From: Litorivicinus lipolyticus
GTDB lineage: Bacteria; Pseudomonadota; Gammaproteobacteria; Pseudomonadales; Litorivicinaceae
Direction: 5' to 3'
NCBI RefSeq assembly: GCF_009650135.1
Contig: NZ_CP045871.1
Span: 1,860,001-1,924,000, forward strand
Length of the DNA: 64,000 nt
Positions 38,228-46,508 of the stretch are shown here, piece after piece. The translations under genes and the position numbers were made by a program. The notes under the pieces are model-generated. The model had not been told where the DNA came from. It saw only the letters and a program-made list of their open reading frames with translations, and made no database searches. Within the stretch, counting starts at the first letter, position 1; the number at the start of each line of letters is the position of its first letter.

Positions 38228-38732
38228 GGCAAACCGCGACACCGGAATTTATCGACAAAATCTAATCGATTGACAATCGATTAGAGCGGCAAGTCAATCA
38301 AGGCGCACAAGGGGCAAGCGTCAGGAGCGCACCCTTAGTGCGTGACTGCCGCGCGCCCCGATGGGCAACGCCGAGTGGCGCCGCCGATCTAATCGATTTG
38401 GGCGGCAAGTCAATCAAGGCGCACAATGGGCAAGCGTCAGGAGCGCACCCTTAGTGCGTGACTGCCGCGCGCCCCGATGGGCAACGCCGAGTGGCAAACC
38501 GCGACACCGGAATTTATCGACAAAATCTAATCGATTGACAATCGATTAGAGCGGCAAGTCAATCAAGGCGCGCAAGGGGCAAGCGTCAGGAGCGCACCCT
38601 TAGTGCGTGACTGCCGCGCGCCCCGCCGGGCAACGCCGAGTGGCGCCGCCGATCTAATCGATTTACCCAAGTGCGTGACAGCCGCGCGTACCGAAGGGCA
38701 ACGCCGAGTGGCGCCGCCAATCTAATCGATTT
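38228..38732. repeat. Array of structured intergenic repeats with AATCGATT boundaries
   Basis: A segment of about 172 bases at 38228-38399 recurs at 38493-38664 with three mismatches. A shorter third copy lies between them (38402-38495) and a fourth partial copy at 38665-38732. Each full unit holds a long imperfect hairpin (38311-38359 in copy 1: GGGGC...GCCCC outside, GTCA...TGAC, then CGCAC-CCTTA-GTGCG) and a second small stem (CGCC-GAGT-GGCG). The large copies begin with a 25-base palindrome (38261-38285, 38526-38550) whose arms are TCTAATCGATTG. Single AATCGATT-type boundaries end the units. The last boundary overlaps the fumarase stop. No ORF of credible composition spans it. Confidence 0.9.
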
Positions 38733-40239
38733 GCGCGGTGTGGATTTTAGCAGCCCACTCCTTGGGCCCGGTCTGGTGCACGCTGGTGCCGTTAACATCA
38801 ACGGCAACCGACACGGGCATATCTTCGACGACGTATTCGCGGATGGCTTCCATGCCTAGATCTTCGAAAGCGACTACGCGACTTTTCTTGATCGCCTTGG
38901 ACACCAGGTAGGCGGCGCCGCCAACGGCCATTAGGTAGGTCGCTTTGTGCTTTTTAATCGCCTCGATGCCGACGGCGCCACGTTCGGCCTTACCGATCAT
39001 GCCCATCAAACCGGTCTTCTCCAGCACCGTCTCGGTGAACTTGTCCATCCGCGTCGCGGTGGTCGGACCGGCCGGCCCCACGACTTCGTCGCGAACGGCA
39101 TCGACGGGGCCGACGTAGTAGATGAACTTGCCTTTCATGTCGACACCGTCAGGCAGCGATTCACCGCGTGCAAACATATCGACCATACGCTTATGGGCGG
39201 CGTCACGGCCGGTCAGCATGGTGCCGCTTAACAACAGCGTCTCACCCGGCTGCCACTGCTCCATTTCCGCCTGGGTCAGGGTATCCAAGTTGACGCGGCG
39301 CGCGGTCGGGCCAGCATCCCAGGTAATTTCAGGCCAGTCGTCCAGCGACGGCGGTGTTTGCAGGGCCGCGCCCTCACCGTTCAGCACAAAGTGAGCGTGA
39401 CGGGTCGCCGCACAGTTCGGGATCATCGCCACGGGCAATGACGCCGCATGGGTGGGGTAATCCAGAATTTTCACGTCCAGCACAGTGGTCAGTCCGCCCA
39501 GCCCCTGGGCACCAATGCCCAGGTTATTAACCTTTTCAAACAGCTCGATGCGCAGCTCTTCGACTTTGTTTTGCGGCCCGCGCGCGATCAGCTCTTGGAT
39601 GTCGATAGGGTCCATCAAGGATTCTTTGGCCAAGACGGCGGCTTTTTCAGCGGTACCGCCAATGCCTATGCCGAGCATACCCGGCGGGCACCAGCCGGCG
39701 CCCATGGTCGGAACTGTTTTCAGCACCCAGTCGACGATGCTGTCCGATGGGTTCAGCATCGCCATCTTAGATTTATTTTCCGACCCGCCGCCCTTTGCCG
39801 CCACCGTGATGTCAACGGTATTGCCCGGCACCACCGAGTAGTGGATCACCGCCGGTGTGTTGTCCTTGGTATTGGTGCGCTTGCCGGCAGGGTCAGCCAG
39901 GATCGATGCCCGCAACACATTGTCCGGGTGGGTGTAGGCCCGGCGCACGCCTTCATTGATCATGTCGTCCAACGACATCGTCGCGTCCCACTGAACGTCC
40001 ATGCCCAGCTTTACAAAAACCGTGACGATGCCGGTGTCTTGGCAGATCGGTCGCTTGCCCATGGCGCACATGCGCGAATTGATCAAAATCTGGGCCATCG
40101 CGTCTTTGGCAGCTTGGGACTGTTCCCGCTGGTAGGCCGCGTAAACGCCCTGAATGAAGTCTTTGGGGTGGTAGTAGCTGATGAACTGGAGTGCGTCGGC
40201 AACGCTGTCGATCAGATCGTCCTGGCGAATCACGGTCAT
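38722..40239 (-). CDS. fumA: Class I (iron-sulfur) fumarate hydratase
   Basis: This 505-residue TCA-cycle enzyme interconverts fumarate and malate. It has an N-terminal [4Fe-4S] domain with Cys ligands in RPICQDTGIVTVF, MIPNCAATRHAHFVLNG and GAGWCPPGMLGIGIGG. The C-terminal domain includes LLLSGTMLTGRDAAHKRMV and PVDAVRDEVVGPAGPTTATRMD. I chose the ATG at 40239; the longer frame runs into the promoter. The last codons (CAA ATC GAT TAG) coincide with a boundary sequence of the repeat array. Oxygen-sensitive fumarases are common in marine gammaproteobacteria. Confidence 0.95.
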   Translation of the reverse strand: MTVIRQDDLIDSVADALQFISYYHPKDFIQGVYAAYQREQSQAAKDAMAQILINSRMCAMGKRPICQDTGIVTVFVKLGMDVQWDATMSLDDMINEGVRRAYTHPDNVLRASILADPAGKRTNTKDNTPAVIHYSVVPGNTVDITVAAKGGGSENKSKMAMLNPSDSIVDWVLKTVPTMGAGWCPPGMLGIGIGGTAEKAAVLAKESLMDPIDIQELIARGPQNKVEELRIELFEKVNNLGIGAQGLGGLTTVLDVKILDYPTHAASLPVAMIPNCAATRHAHFVLNGEGAALQTPPSLDDWPEITWDAGPTARRVNLDTLTQAEMEQWQPGETLLLSGTMLTGRDAAHKRMVDMFARGESLPDGVDMKGKFIYYVGPVDAVRDEVVGPAGPTTATRMDKFTETVLEKTGLMGMIGKAERGAVGIEAIKKHKATYLMAVGGAAYLVSKAIKKSRVVAFEDLGMEAIREYVVEDMPVSVAVDVNGTSVHQTGPKEWAAKIHTAQID

Positions 40240-40447
40240 TGGGCAAACCCTTCTTGGAAGTGAGAATCCGGCATAAATTGCCGCCATAGGATACCTCAAC
40301 TGGTCGACACATTTGCGCCCTCCACCCCCCTTCTTTGGACCAACCTCTTGTGTCTTTTCTCTAGTCAGAGGACACTTAAGTTAACGGTTGCGTCAACCAA
40401 AATATTTTCGCGGCTCACTACAACAATAAATCCATAGGGGATTCTTC

Positions 40448-41692
40448 ATGCGCAAACGCATTCTTGCTGTGGCCTTTGCCGCCATAACATCCGCTTCGGG
40501 AGCTCAGGCTGCTGGCTTCTACTTGAAAGAACAATCGGTCGTGGGCCAAGGCCGCGCCTTCGCCGGCTCCGTCGCAGGCACCGATGGTGCAAGCTCTGCT
40601 TACTTCAACCCTGCCGGCGCCGTTGGAGAACGTAATCAAATCGAGTTTGGTGTGCACATTATTTCGCCAATGGCTAAGGTTACTGATACCGGTTCCAATC
40701 TGGCTGCCGACACCGTGAACCACACTACAAACACCCAGACGCCTTACAGCGCCAAGCCAGTACCTAATTTCCATATGACTCACCAGCTGAGTGACGACAG
40801 TGCAGTTGCATTGAGTGTTGGTGCTCCATTTGGCTTTGGCAACAAATACGACTCCAACTTTTCAGGTCGTCTAAGCAACATTGAAGCAGACCTTTCAGTT
40901 ATCGAACTCTCCGGTTCATACGCGAAAAAAGTATCTAACAAGACAACGATCTCTGGCGGCATCGTGTTCCAAGACTTAACGGTATCTCAGTTGCAAGGAG
41001 CCAGTAGCAACGTTGCAGTAAACGCTAAGTTAAAGGGTGAGAGCACCGACTTCGGCTACGTCGTCGGAATCAAACACGAACTCAACGACTCCACCACAAT
41101 AGGAGCATCATATCGATCTCAAGTGACTCACGTGGCCAAAGGAACATTCGGTGTAGTTGGCGGTACTCAAGTAAACGTTGAAGCACCATTCCAATTGCCC
41201 GACATATTTGCCTTAGGTGTTGCTCACTCAGTAAGCGACAAAACCCGCGCATACGCTGACGTTACGTGGTACGGCTGGAGCGCTTATAAGTCATCCACCA
41301 TTGCGGTTACAGCGGATAACACACCTTTGCAGGCAGGAACTGCAACAGCAATTGGCCTGCCAAAAACCATCCAAAACAACTACAGCGATACGATTAGCTT
41401 TGCAATCGGCGCAGAGCATGACTACAACGATGGCTACACCTTACGCGCTGGCCTCCACCTTGATCCCACGCCAACAAACGATCAAGACCGGACCCTCGCA
41501 ACCCCTGACGGCGACCGAACATGGCTATCAGTCGGCGGCAGCAAGGTCGTCAACGAAAACTTGAGTTTGGATGCAGCGCTGACCTACATCCTTGTGGAAG
41601 ACGGCATCGTGAATCAAACGGCGATTAACACTCGAGCCAAAGCCGAAGGCAACGTCGGCATCCTATCCCTGGGCCTCCGCTACAAGTTCTAA
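40448..41692 (+). CDS. fadL: FadL/OmpP1 family outer-membrane fatty acid channel
   Basis: This 414-residue beta-barrel has a signal peptide (RILAVAFAAITSASGAQA). It begins the mature part with AGFYLKEQSVVGQGRAFAGS, the NPA region appears as AYFNPAGAVGERNQIEFG, and it ends in LSLGLRYKF with a terminal aromatic. FadL takes up long-chain fatty acids and other hydrophobic compounds. Composition is less GC-rich and codon use differs from neighbours, as is common for porins. A strong terminator follows. The 208-base upstream region holds an AT-rich promoter but no operator I can name. Confidence 0.93.
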   Translation: MRKRILAVAFAAITSASGAQAAGFYLKEQSVVGQGRAFAGSVAGTDGASSAYFNPAGAVGERNQIEFGVHIISPMAKVTDTGSNLAADTVNHTTNTQTPYSAKPVPNFHMTHQLSDDSAVALSVGAPFGFGNKYDSNFSGRLSNIEADLSVIELSGSYAKKVSNKTTISGGIVFQDLTVSQLQGASSNVAVNAKLKGESTDFGYVVGIKHELNDSTTIGASYRSQVTHVAKGTFGVVGGTQVNVEAPFQLPDIFALGVAHSVSDKTRAYADVTWYGWSAYKSSTIAVTADNTPLQAGTATAIGLPKTIQNNYSDTISFAIGAEHDYNDGYTLRAGLHLDPTPTNDQDRTLATPDGDRTWLSVGGSKVVNENLSLDAALTYILVEDGIVNQTAINTRAKAEGNVGILSLGLRYKF

Positions 41693-41707
41693 CGCCCAAA
41701 GCCCCAT

Positions 41708-41740
41708 CAAAAACCGGCCCTCGTGGCCGGTTTTTTTTTT
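41708..41740 (+). terminator. Rho-independent terminator after fadL
   Basis: AAACCGGCC and GGCCGGTTT form a nine-pair stem around CTCGT, ending in ten T. Confidence 0.93.
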
Positions 41741-41837
41741 ACCCCTCCACCCACCTCAACCTACTTAACCTTTACGTAAACCAAGCCTGATTGCTCTGTG
41801 ATAAACTGCGCGACTTCGCAAAATCACAGGGTTTCAA

Positions 41838-42353
41838 ATGTCTAAGGTTGAATCATTCGAACGCCAGCAATTGCTGGATTGCGGCTACGGTAAAATGTTC
41901 GGTCACGGCAACGCACGCTTGCCGGTTGGCAACATGTTGATGATGGATCGCATTACCCATATCAGCGACGAAGGCGGCGAAAACGGCAAAGGCGACATCA
42001 TCGCCGAATTGGACATCCACCCTGACCTTTGGTTCTTCGAATGCCACTTCCCCGAAGACCCGGTCATGCCCGGCTGTTTGGGCCTGGACGCCCTGTGGCA
42101 ACTGGTTGGCTTTAACCTAGGCTGGCGCGGCAACCCCGGCAAGGGACGCGCACTGGGTGTCGGCGAACTTAAGTTCACCGGCCAGATTCTGCCGACGGCG
42201 AAAAAAGTTACCTACCGCATCACCATGAAGCGCGTGATTCAGCGTTCATTGGTCATGGGCGTGGCAGACGGCACGGTCGAAGTCGATGGCAAAGTCATCT
42301 ACGTCGCCAAAGACCTGAAAGTTGGCTTGTTCAGCTCGACCGACGACTTCTAA
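41838..42353 (+). CDS. fabA: 3-hydroxydecanoyl-ACP dehydratase/isomerase
   Basis: This 171-residue hot-dog enzyme introduces the cis double bond in unsaturated fatty acid synthesis. His in [22 protein letters not shown] and Asp within that segment form the active site. The length and FSSTDDF C-terminus match E. coli FabA. It heads the fabA-fabB operon with fabB 25 bases downstream. Confidence 0.97.
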   Translation: MSKVESFERQQLLDCGYGKMFGHGNARLPVGNMLMMDRITHISDEGGENGKGDIIAELDIHPDLWFFECHFPEDPVMPGCLGLDALWQLVGFNLGWRGNPGKGRALGVGELKFTGQILPTAKKVTYRITMKRVIQRSLVMGVADGTVEVDGKVIYVAKDLKVGLFSSTDDF

Positions 42354-42378
42354 ACATTACCCTGTAAGAGGCGCACAC

Positions 42379-43587
42379 ATGCAACGCGTTGTTGTAACTG
42401 GCATGGGCATTCAGTCCTGCATCGGCACGGACTTGGCTAGCGTCAAGGAAAGCCTGTACCACACCAAATCTGGCATCACCGCGAATGCTGAATATGCAGA
42501 GCGCGGCATGCGCTCGCAAGTCAGCGGTTCGTTGGAACTGGACAAAGATCGCATCGATCGTAAATTGATGCGCTTTATGGGCAACGCGGCTGCATTCGCG
42601 TACCTGAGCGCGGTTGATGCTATCGCCGACTCGGGCCTCAGCGACGACCAAATCAGCAACATTCGCACCGGTATTGTCGCCGGCTCCGGCGGCGCATCCA
42701 GCGCCAGCCAGGTCGAAGCGGCCGACATTCTGCGTGACAAAGGCGTGCGTCGCGTCGGCCCCTACCGCGTCACCCAAACCATGGGTTCGACCGTGTCGGC
42801 TTGCTTGGCGACGGCGCTGAAAATCAAAGGCGTCAACTACTCGATTACCAGTGCCTGCTCGACCAGCGCGCATTGCATCGGGCATGGCGCTGAGCTGATC
42901 CAAATGGGCAAGCAAGACATCGTTATTGCAGCCGGCGGCGAAGAAGAGCACTGGACATTGTCGTGCTTGTTCGATGCCATGGGCGCCCTGTCCAGCAAGT
43001 ACAATGACACGCCTGAGCGCGCGTCACGTGCGTATGACGCCAACCGAGATGGCTTTGTCATCGCCGGTGGTGGCGGCGCGGTTATCCTGGAATCGTTAGA
43101 GCACGCCTTGGCGCGTGGCGCCACGATCTACGGCGAATTGGTTGGCTACGGCGCGACCAGCGACGGCGCGGACATGGTCGCACCCAGCGGCGAAGGCGCG
43201 GTTCGTGCTATGCAACTGGCGGCCAGCACCGTTGATGGCCCGATCGACTACATCAATGCCCATGGCACCTCGACGCCGGCCGGTGATATCACCGAGCTGG
43301 GCGCAGTCAAAGAAGCCTTTGGCGACGCCCGCCCGGCGGTCAGCTCAACCAAATCACTGACGGGCCACAGCTTGGGCGCCACTGGCGTTCAAGAAGCCAT
43401 CTACAGCCTGATCATGATGCGCGACGGCTTTATCGCCGGCAGCGCTAATGTGGAAGAGCTGGATCCGGGTGCCGAGGGCGTTGACGTCGTGAGCACCACC
43501 CGCGATCAAAAATTGACGCGTGTCATGTCCAACAGCTTCGGCTTTGGCGGCACCAACGCGTCATTGGTGTTCCAAGCCTACGATTGA
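42379..43587 (+). CDS. fabB: Beta-ketoacyl-ACP synthase I
   Basis: This 402-residue condensing enzyme elongates unsaturated acyl-ACPs made by FabA. Catalytic Cys is in [16 protein letters not shown], and the two His are in [11 protein letters not shown] and [23 protein letters not shown] is the C-terminal signature. I chose the ATG at 42379. The fabAB pair is diagnostic of gammaproteobacterial anaerobic-type unsaturated fatty acid synthesis. Confidence 0.97.
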   Translation: MQRVVVTGMGIQSCIGTDLASVKESLYHTKSGITANAEYAERGMRSQVSGSLELDKDRIDRKLMRFMGNAAAFAYLSAVDAIADSGLSDDQISNIRTGIVAGSGGASSASQVEAADILRDKGVRRVGPYRVTQTMGSTVSACLATALKIKGVNYSITSACSTSAHCIGHGAELIQMGKQDIVIAAGGEEEHWTLSCLFDAMGALSSKYNDTPERASRAYDANRDGFVIAGGGGAVILESLEHALARGATIYGELVGYGATSDGADMVAPSGEGAVRAMQLAASTVDGPIDYINAHGTSTPAGDITELGAVKEAFGDARPAVSSTKSLTGHSLGATGVQEAIYSLIMMRDGFIAGSANVEELDPGAEGVDVVSTTRDQKLTRVMSNSFGFGGTNASLVFQAYD

Positions 43588-43695
43588 TGCCACAGGCCAA
43601 GGCTATGCGGTAACAGACAACGACGGGGTTGACGACTCGTCCGGCGAAACGTTGTTCTTCAAAGCTGGCCGTTACTGAACCATCGCTCAAGTCTG

Positions 43696-43723
43696 AAAGC
43701 CCGGCCTCGCGCCGGGCTTTTTT
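43696..43723 (+). terminator. Rho-independent terminator after fabB
   Basis: AAAGCCCGGC and GCCGGGCTTT form a ten-pair stem around CTCGC, followed by further T. It lies 108 bases after fabB; no gene is seen in between. Confidence 0.9.
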
Positions 43724-43776
43724 ATGTCGCCACGAAAGTGCTAGAGTCGATGAAGACCAATAATAAGGAGAACACC

Positions 43777-44199
43777 ATGTTACGCACTCTGACACTGGCG
43801 GCGGTGCTGCTGGCCCCGCTCGCCATGGCCGACACCCTGAAAGCCGTGTTCCAAGTCAACAGCAATGACCCAAAGACCATGAACATTGCGCTGAATAACA
43901 TCAACAACACCTACCAGTATTTCCAGGCACAGGGCCAAGACATCGACATTGAGCTGGTGGCGTATGGCCCCGGGCTGCATATGTTTCGCAAGGACACGTC
44001 GCCGGTCAGTGGGCGCTTAGAAGCCATGGCAATGGAGATCGAGGGCATTCAGTTTTCAGCCTGCAACAACACCATGAAAGGCATGACCAAAAAAGAAGGC
44101 AAGGCGCCGGAACTGATCGATGAAACGACCGTTGTGCCGTCCGGTGTGGTGCGGCTGATTGAGCTGCAAAACCAAGGTTACGCCTACATCAAGCCTTAG
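43777..44199 (+). CDS. Periplasmic DsrE/DsrF-like protein
   Basis: This 140-residue protein has a signal peptide (LTLAAVLLAPLAMA) and a DsrE-like fold (AVFQVNSNDPKTMNIALNNINNTYQ; DIELVAYGPGLHMF). One cysteine remains in the mature part, in IQFSACNNTMKGM, at the position where DsrE-like sulfur carriers have their active Cys. Such exported forms accompany sulfur metabolism genes in many proteobacteria; their biochemistry is largely untested. TAAGGAG precedes the ATG at 43777. It overlaps the endA-like gene by four bases, convergent. Confidence 0.82.
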   Translation: MLRTLTLAAVLLAPLAMADTLKAVFQVNSNDPKTMNIALNNINNTYQYFQAQGQDIDIELVAYGPGLHMFRKDTSPVSGRLEAMAMEIEGIQFSACNNTMKGMTKKEGKAPELIDETTVVPSGVVRLIELQNQGYAYIKP

Positions 44200-44888
44200 T
44201 TGCCCGGAATACAGCCACCAACATAGCAATTCGCATTGCCCTGGATCCGGGCAATGCGCTGGTTGCGCACGCGCTCCCACTGATCGACCGGATCCTGCGC
44301 CGCCCACTGCGTTAACAAATAGGTCTGCGAGCGGCCCAACAACAACCCGTAGCGGTCGCGCATGTAGAAATAGATACGCGCGATATCACCCTGCCGGTGC
44401 GCCGGCGGCTCGGCTTTGCGGGCCTTAAAGTCGACTTCAAAATCGCAGGCGCCGTAGACCCGGCGTTCACCGCGTATGTTACCGAACGGAAAGTTCGAAC
44501 GATCGCCATTCAACTCGCCAACCGAGGGCACCAGGTTGTGCAAATCCGTGGCCATGCGCAAATACTCAGGATCATTACGCTCGCAACCCTTGCGCTTGCC
44601 GTCGCGCCAACACGCGCGCTGGTGACCCAGCTGCCAGGCTGGCATCACGTGCTCCCATTCCATGCGCCGGCCACGTTCGGGTTGTTTGCGAATTTCATAG
44701 CCGCACGCCGCAGCATTGATTCGCCGATCGAAAAACCGGCAGCCACAATAAAATGTACGGGTGTCGAAGGCGTGCACGATGGTCGCGTCACGCTTCATCG
44801 CGGTGTACCAGGGCACCGAGTCGTCCGCCGTCGCCAGCCACGAGCTCAATGCCAATAGCGCGCTAATCAGTCGGGGCGTTAAGGGCAT
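44196..44888 (-). CDS. endA: Endonuclease I family secreted DNase
   Basis: This 230-residue secreted nuclease has a signal peptide (SALLALSSWLATA). The endonuclease I core has the catalytic His in RRMEWEHVMPAWQLG, Asn in DLHNLVPSVGELNGDRSNF and GNIRGERRVYGACDFEVD. Several Cys residues suggest disulfides, as in Vibrio Dns. It degrades extracellular DNA in the periplasm or medium. Its ATG at 44888 lies within a small upstream frame. Confidence 0.92.
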   Translation of the reverse strand: MPLTPRLISALLALSSWLATADDSVPWYTAMKRDATIVHAFDTRTFYCGCRFFDRRINAAACGYEIRKQPERGRRMEWEHVMPAWQLGHQRACWRDGKRKGCERNDPEYLRMATDLHNLVPSVGELNGDRSNFPFGNIRGERRVYGACDFEVDFKARKAEPPAHRQGDIARIYFYMRDRYGLLLGRSQTYLLTQWAAQDPVDQWERVRNQRIARIQGNANCYVGGCIPGN

Positions 44889-45012
44889 CCATTAACCATG
44901 TGCGCACCTGGGCATCGCGCCGGCGATTCAGCAACAGGCGTGCTTTCAGACGAACGCGTCGGCGCGTCGTATTCAGAATCCGAGTCCGCCGGATTTGATT
45001 GGTGCGTTTCAT
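44863..45012 (-). CDS. Tiny basic protein, translationally coupled (tentative)
   Basis: This 49-residue frame has no recognised family. Its ATG at 45012 overlaps the TGA of the RmlD-like gene (ATGA), and its end overlaps the endA start by 26 bases. It is very basic: MKRTNQIRRTRILNTTRRR begins it, with more Arg/Lys-rich helix and then an acidic end DALNAPTD. It fills the 120-base gap between the two genes. Stop-start overlap supports translation; the size and lack of homologues keep confidence low. It could bind nucleic acid, which is a guess. Confidence 0.45.
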   Translation of the reverse strand: MKRTNQIRRTRILNTTRRRVRLKARLLLNRRRDAQVRTWLMDALNAPTD

Positions 45013-45917
45013 TCGCCGCTCTGCCGATAGATTTGATCAACAATTTGAATCATCTGGCTGCGCCATGGCAAGCGCTTGATACCAAAGTTCTGGAGCAGGC
45101 GATCACAGTCCAAGCGCACATCCAACGGACGCGGCGCGCGCGCGGGTACATCAACACCGCGGATTGGCTGCAGCAAGTCGTCCGGCAAGTCCTCGCGCTG
45201 CAGTGCCTGGGCGTACACCAATTCACCCATTTCAAACCAGCTGGCACTGCCACCACCGCCATAGTGGTAAATGCCAAAGGCGGTGCTGCCCAAGTCGAGC
45301 TGGCGAATTTGCGCGGTAATCACGCGCGCCAGATCTGGCGCGCTGGTCGGGGTGCCCACTTCGTCGGACACCATACGCAGCACCTTGCCATCACGAAAAC
45401 TGCTCAGCGTTTTACCGATAAAGCGGCGCGGGTCGGCACTGAATACCAACCCCACACGCAAGATGATGTGCTGGGGCAAAATCGCTTCGATTTCGGTTTC
45501 AGCTTCGCGGCAGTAGTGCCCAAACAGGTTCAACGGCGCGGTCGCGGCGTCTTCTTTGTAGGGGCCGTTATCGCCATCGAACACGTATTCACTGGTTAAG
45601 TGAATCAAGGTAGCACCGGTTTGCTTGCACCCCATGGCCAAGTTGATCGGGCCTTCGACCAGCAGGCGGCGCGCCGCGTCGCCCTCGGTTTCGGCCTTAT
45701 CGACATCGGGAAAGCGAGCCGTATTGACCACAAAGTCCGGCTCAACCGCACTTAGCGCGGCCATCACGCTGGCCTCGCTGGTGATGTCCATGTCACTCAC
45801 ACTCATGCCGGTGACGTTAAAGCCGGCCTGATCAAAGGCCTGTAATAGAGCCTGACCGACCTGGCCGGAGGCGCCGGTGACCAGCACCGAGGGGGGCGAA
45901 AATACGACTGAATTCAT
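45009..45917 (-). CDS. RmlD-like extended SDR lacking the Tyr/Lys catalytic pair
   Basis: This 302-residue Rossmann protein resembles dTDP-4-dehydrorhamnose reductase and MAT2B. The nucleotide motif VLVTGASGQVGQ (residues 11-22) and the LTSEYVFDGDNGPYKED segment are present. The expected YGKTK is LFGHYCREA, so Tyr is Phe132 and Lys is Cys136. Reductase activity is therefore doubtful; a binding or regulatory role like MAT2B is possible. No other dTDP-rhamnose genes are near. It follows a terminator after ssb. Confidence 0.8.
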   Translation of the reverse strand: MNSVVFSPPSVLVTGASGQVGQALLQAFDQAGFNVTGMSVSDMDITSEASVMAALSAVEPDFVVNTARFPDVDKAETEGDAARRLLVEGPINLAMGCKQTGATLIHLTSEYVFDGDNGPYKEDAATAPLNLFGHYCREAETEIEAILPQHIILRVGLVFSADPRRFIGKTLSSFRDGKVLRMVSDEVGTPTSAPDLARVITAQIRQLDLGSTAFGIYHYGGGGSASWFEMGELVYAQALQREDLPDDLLQPIRGVDVPARAPRPLDVRLDCDRLLQNFGIKRLPWRSQMIQIVDQIYRQSGE

Positions 45918-45932
45918 GCGCGGAAAATTACC

Positions 45933-45957
45933 ATAAAAAAGGCCTCAAATGAGGCCC
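45933..45957 (-). terminator. Rho-independent terminator after ssb
   Basis: On the minus strand GGCCTC and GAGGCC pair around ATTT, followed by TTTTTTA. It lies 10 bases after the ssb stop. Confidence 0.85.
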
Positions 45958-45966
45958 TAGTGGTAC

Positions 45967-46479
45967 TTAGAACGGAATGTCATCGTCACCAATGTCATCC
46001 GCAAAGCCAGGCGGCGGTGCCGATGCCGCTTGTGCCGGAGCGGGCGCCGGTGCAGCCTGACGAGGAGCCGACGGCGCCTGGGGTGCATTGTTTTGCTGAT
46101 AACCGCCGCCCATGGGTGCGCCACCGCCCATGTTGTCGCCACGGCCATCCAGCATTTGCATTTCACCGCCGACGATTTCCGTGGTGTAGCGTTTCTGACC
46201 GGACTGGGCGTCATCCCACGAACGAGTACGCAGTGAGCCCTCGACGTAGACCTTGCTGCCTTTTTTCAGGTACTGACCGCAAATTTCGGCTAACCGATTA
46301 AAGAACACCACGCGGTGCCACTCGGTCCGTTCCTGCATTTCGCCGGTGTTCTTGTCACGCCATGATTCGCTCGTCGCAATCGACAAATTCGCAATCTGTG
46401 AGCCGTTGTTGGTTGCGCGCATTTCCGGGTCGTTACCCAGATTGCCCACCAAAATTACCTTATTAATGCCTCGTGCCAT
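45967..46479 (-). CDS. ssb: Single-stranded DNA-binding protein
   Basis: This 170-residue protein has an OB fold ([50 protein letters not shown]), a Gly/Gln/Pro/Ala-rich linker and the acidic tip [10 protein letters not shown] that binds partner proteins such as RecJ. AGGAG precedes the ATG. The MFS gene is 29 bases upstream in the same direction, so the two may be co-transcribed. Confidence 0.97.
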   Translation of the reverse strand: MARGINKVILVGNLGNDPEMRATNNGSQIANLSIATSESWRDKNTGEMQERTEWHRVVFFNRLAEICGQYLKKGSKVYVEGSLRTRSWDDAQSGQKRYTTEIVGGEMQMLDGRGDNMGGGAPMGGGYQQNNAPQAPSAPRQAAPAPAPAQAASAPPPGFADDIGDDDIPF

Positions 46480-46508
46480 GAGGATCTCCTTTCAATGTTC
46501 GGCTCAGT

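Noticed and set aside
38228..38732. CRISPR array
   Set aside because: The units are long, contiguous and of uneven length, with internal hairpins. There are no unique spacers and no cas genes.
43588..43695. Small gene between fabB and its terminator
   Set aside because: No frame with a start, ribosome site and credible composition was found in this stretch.
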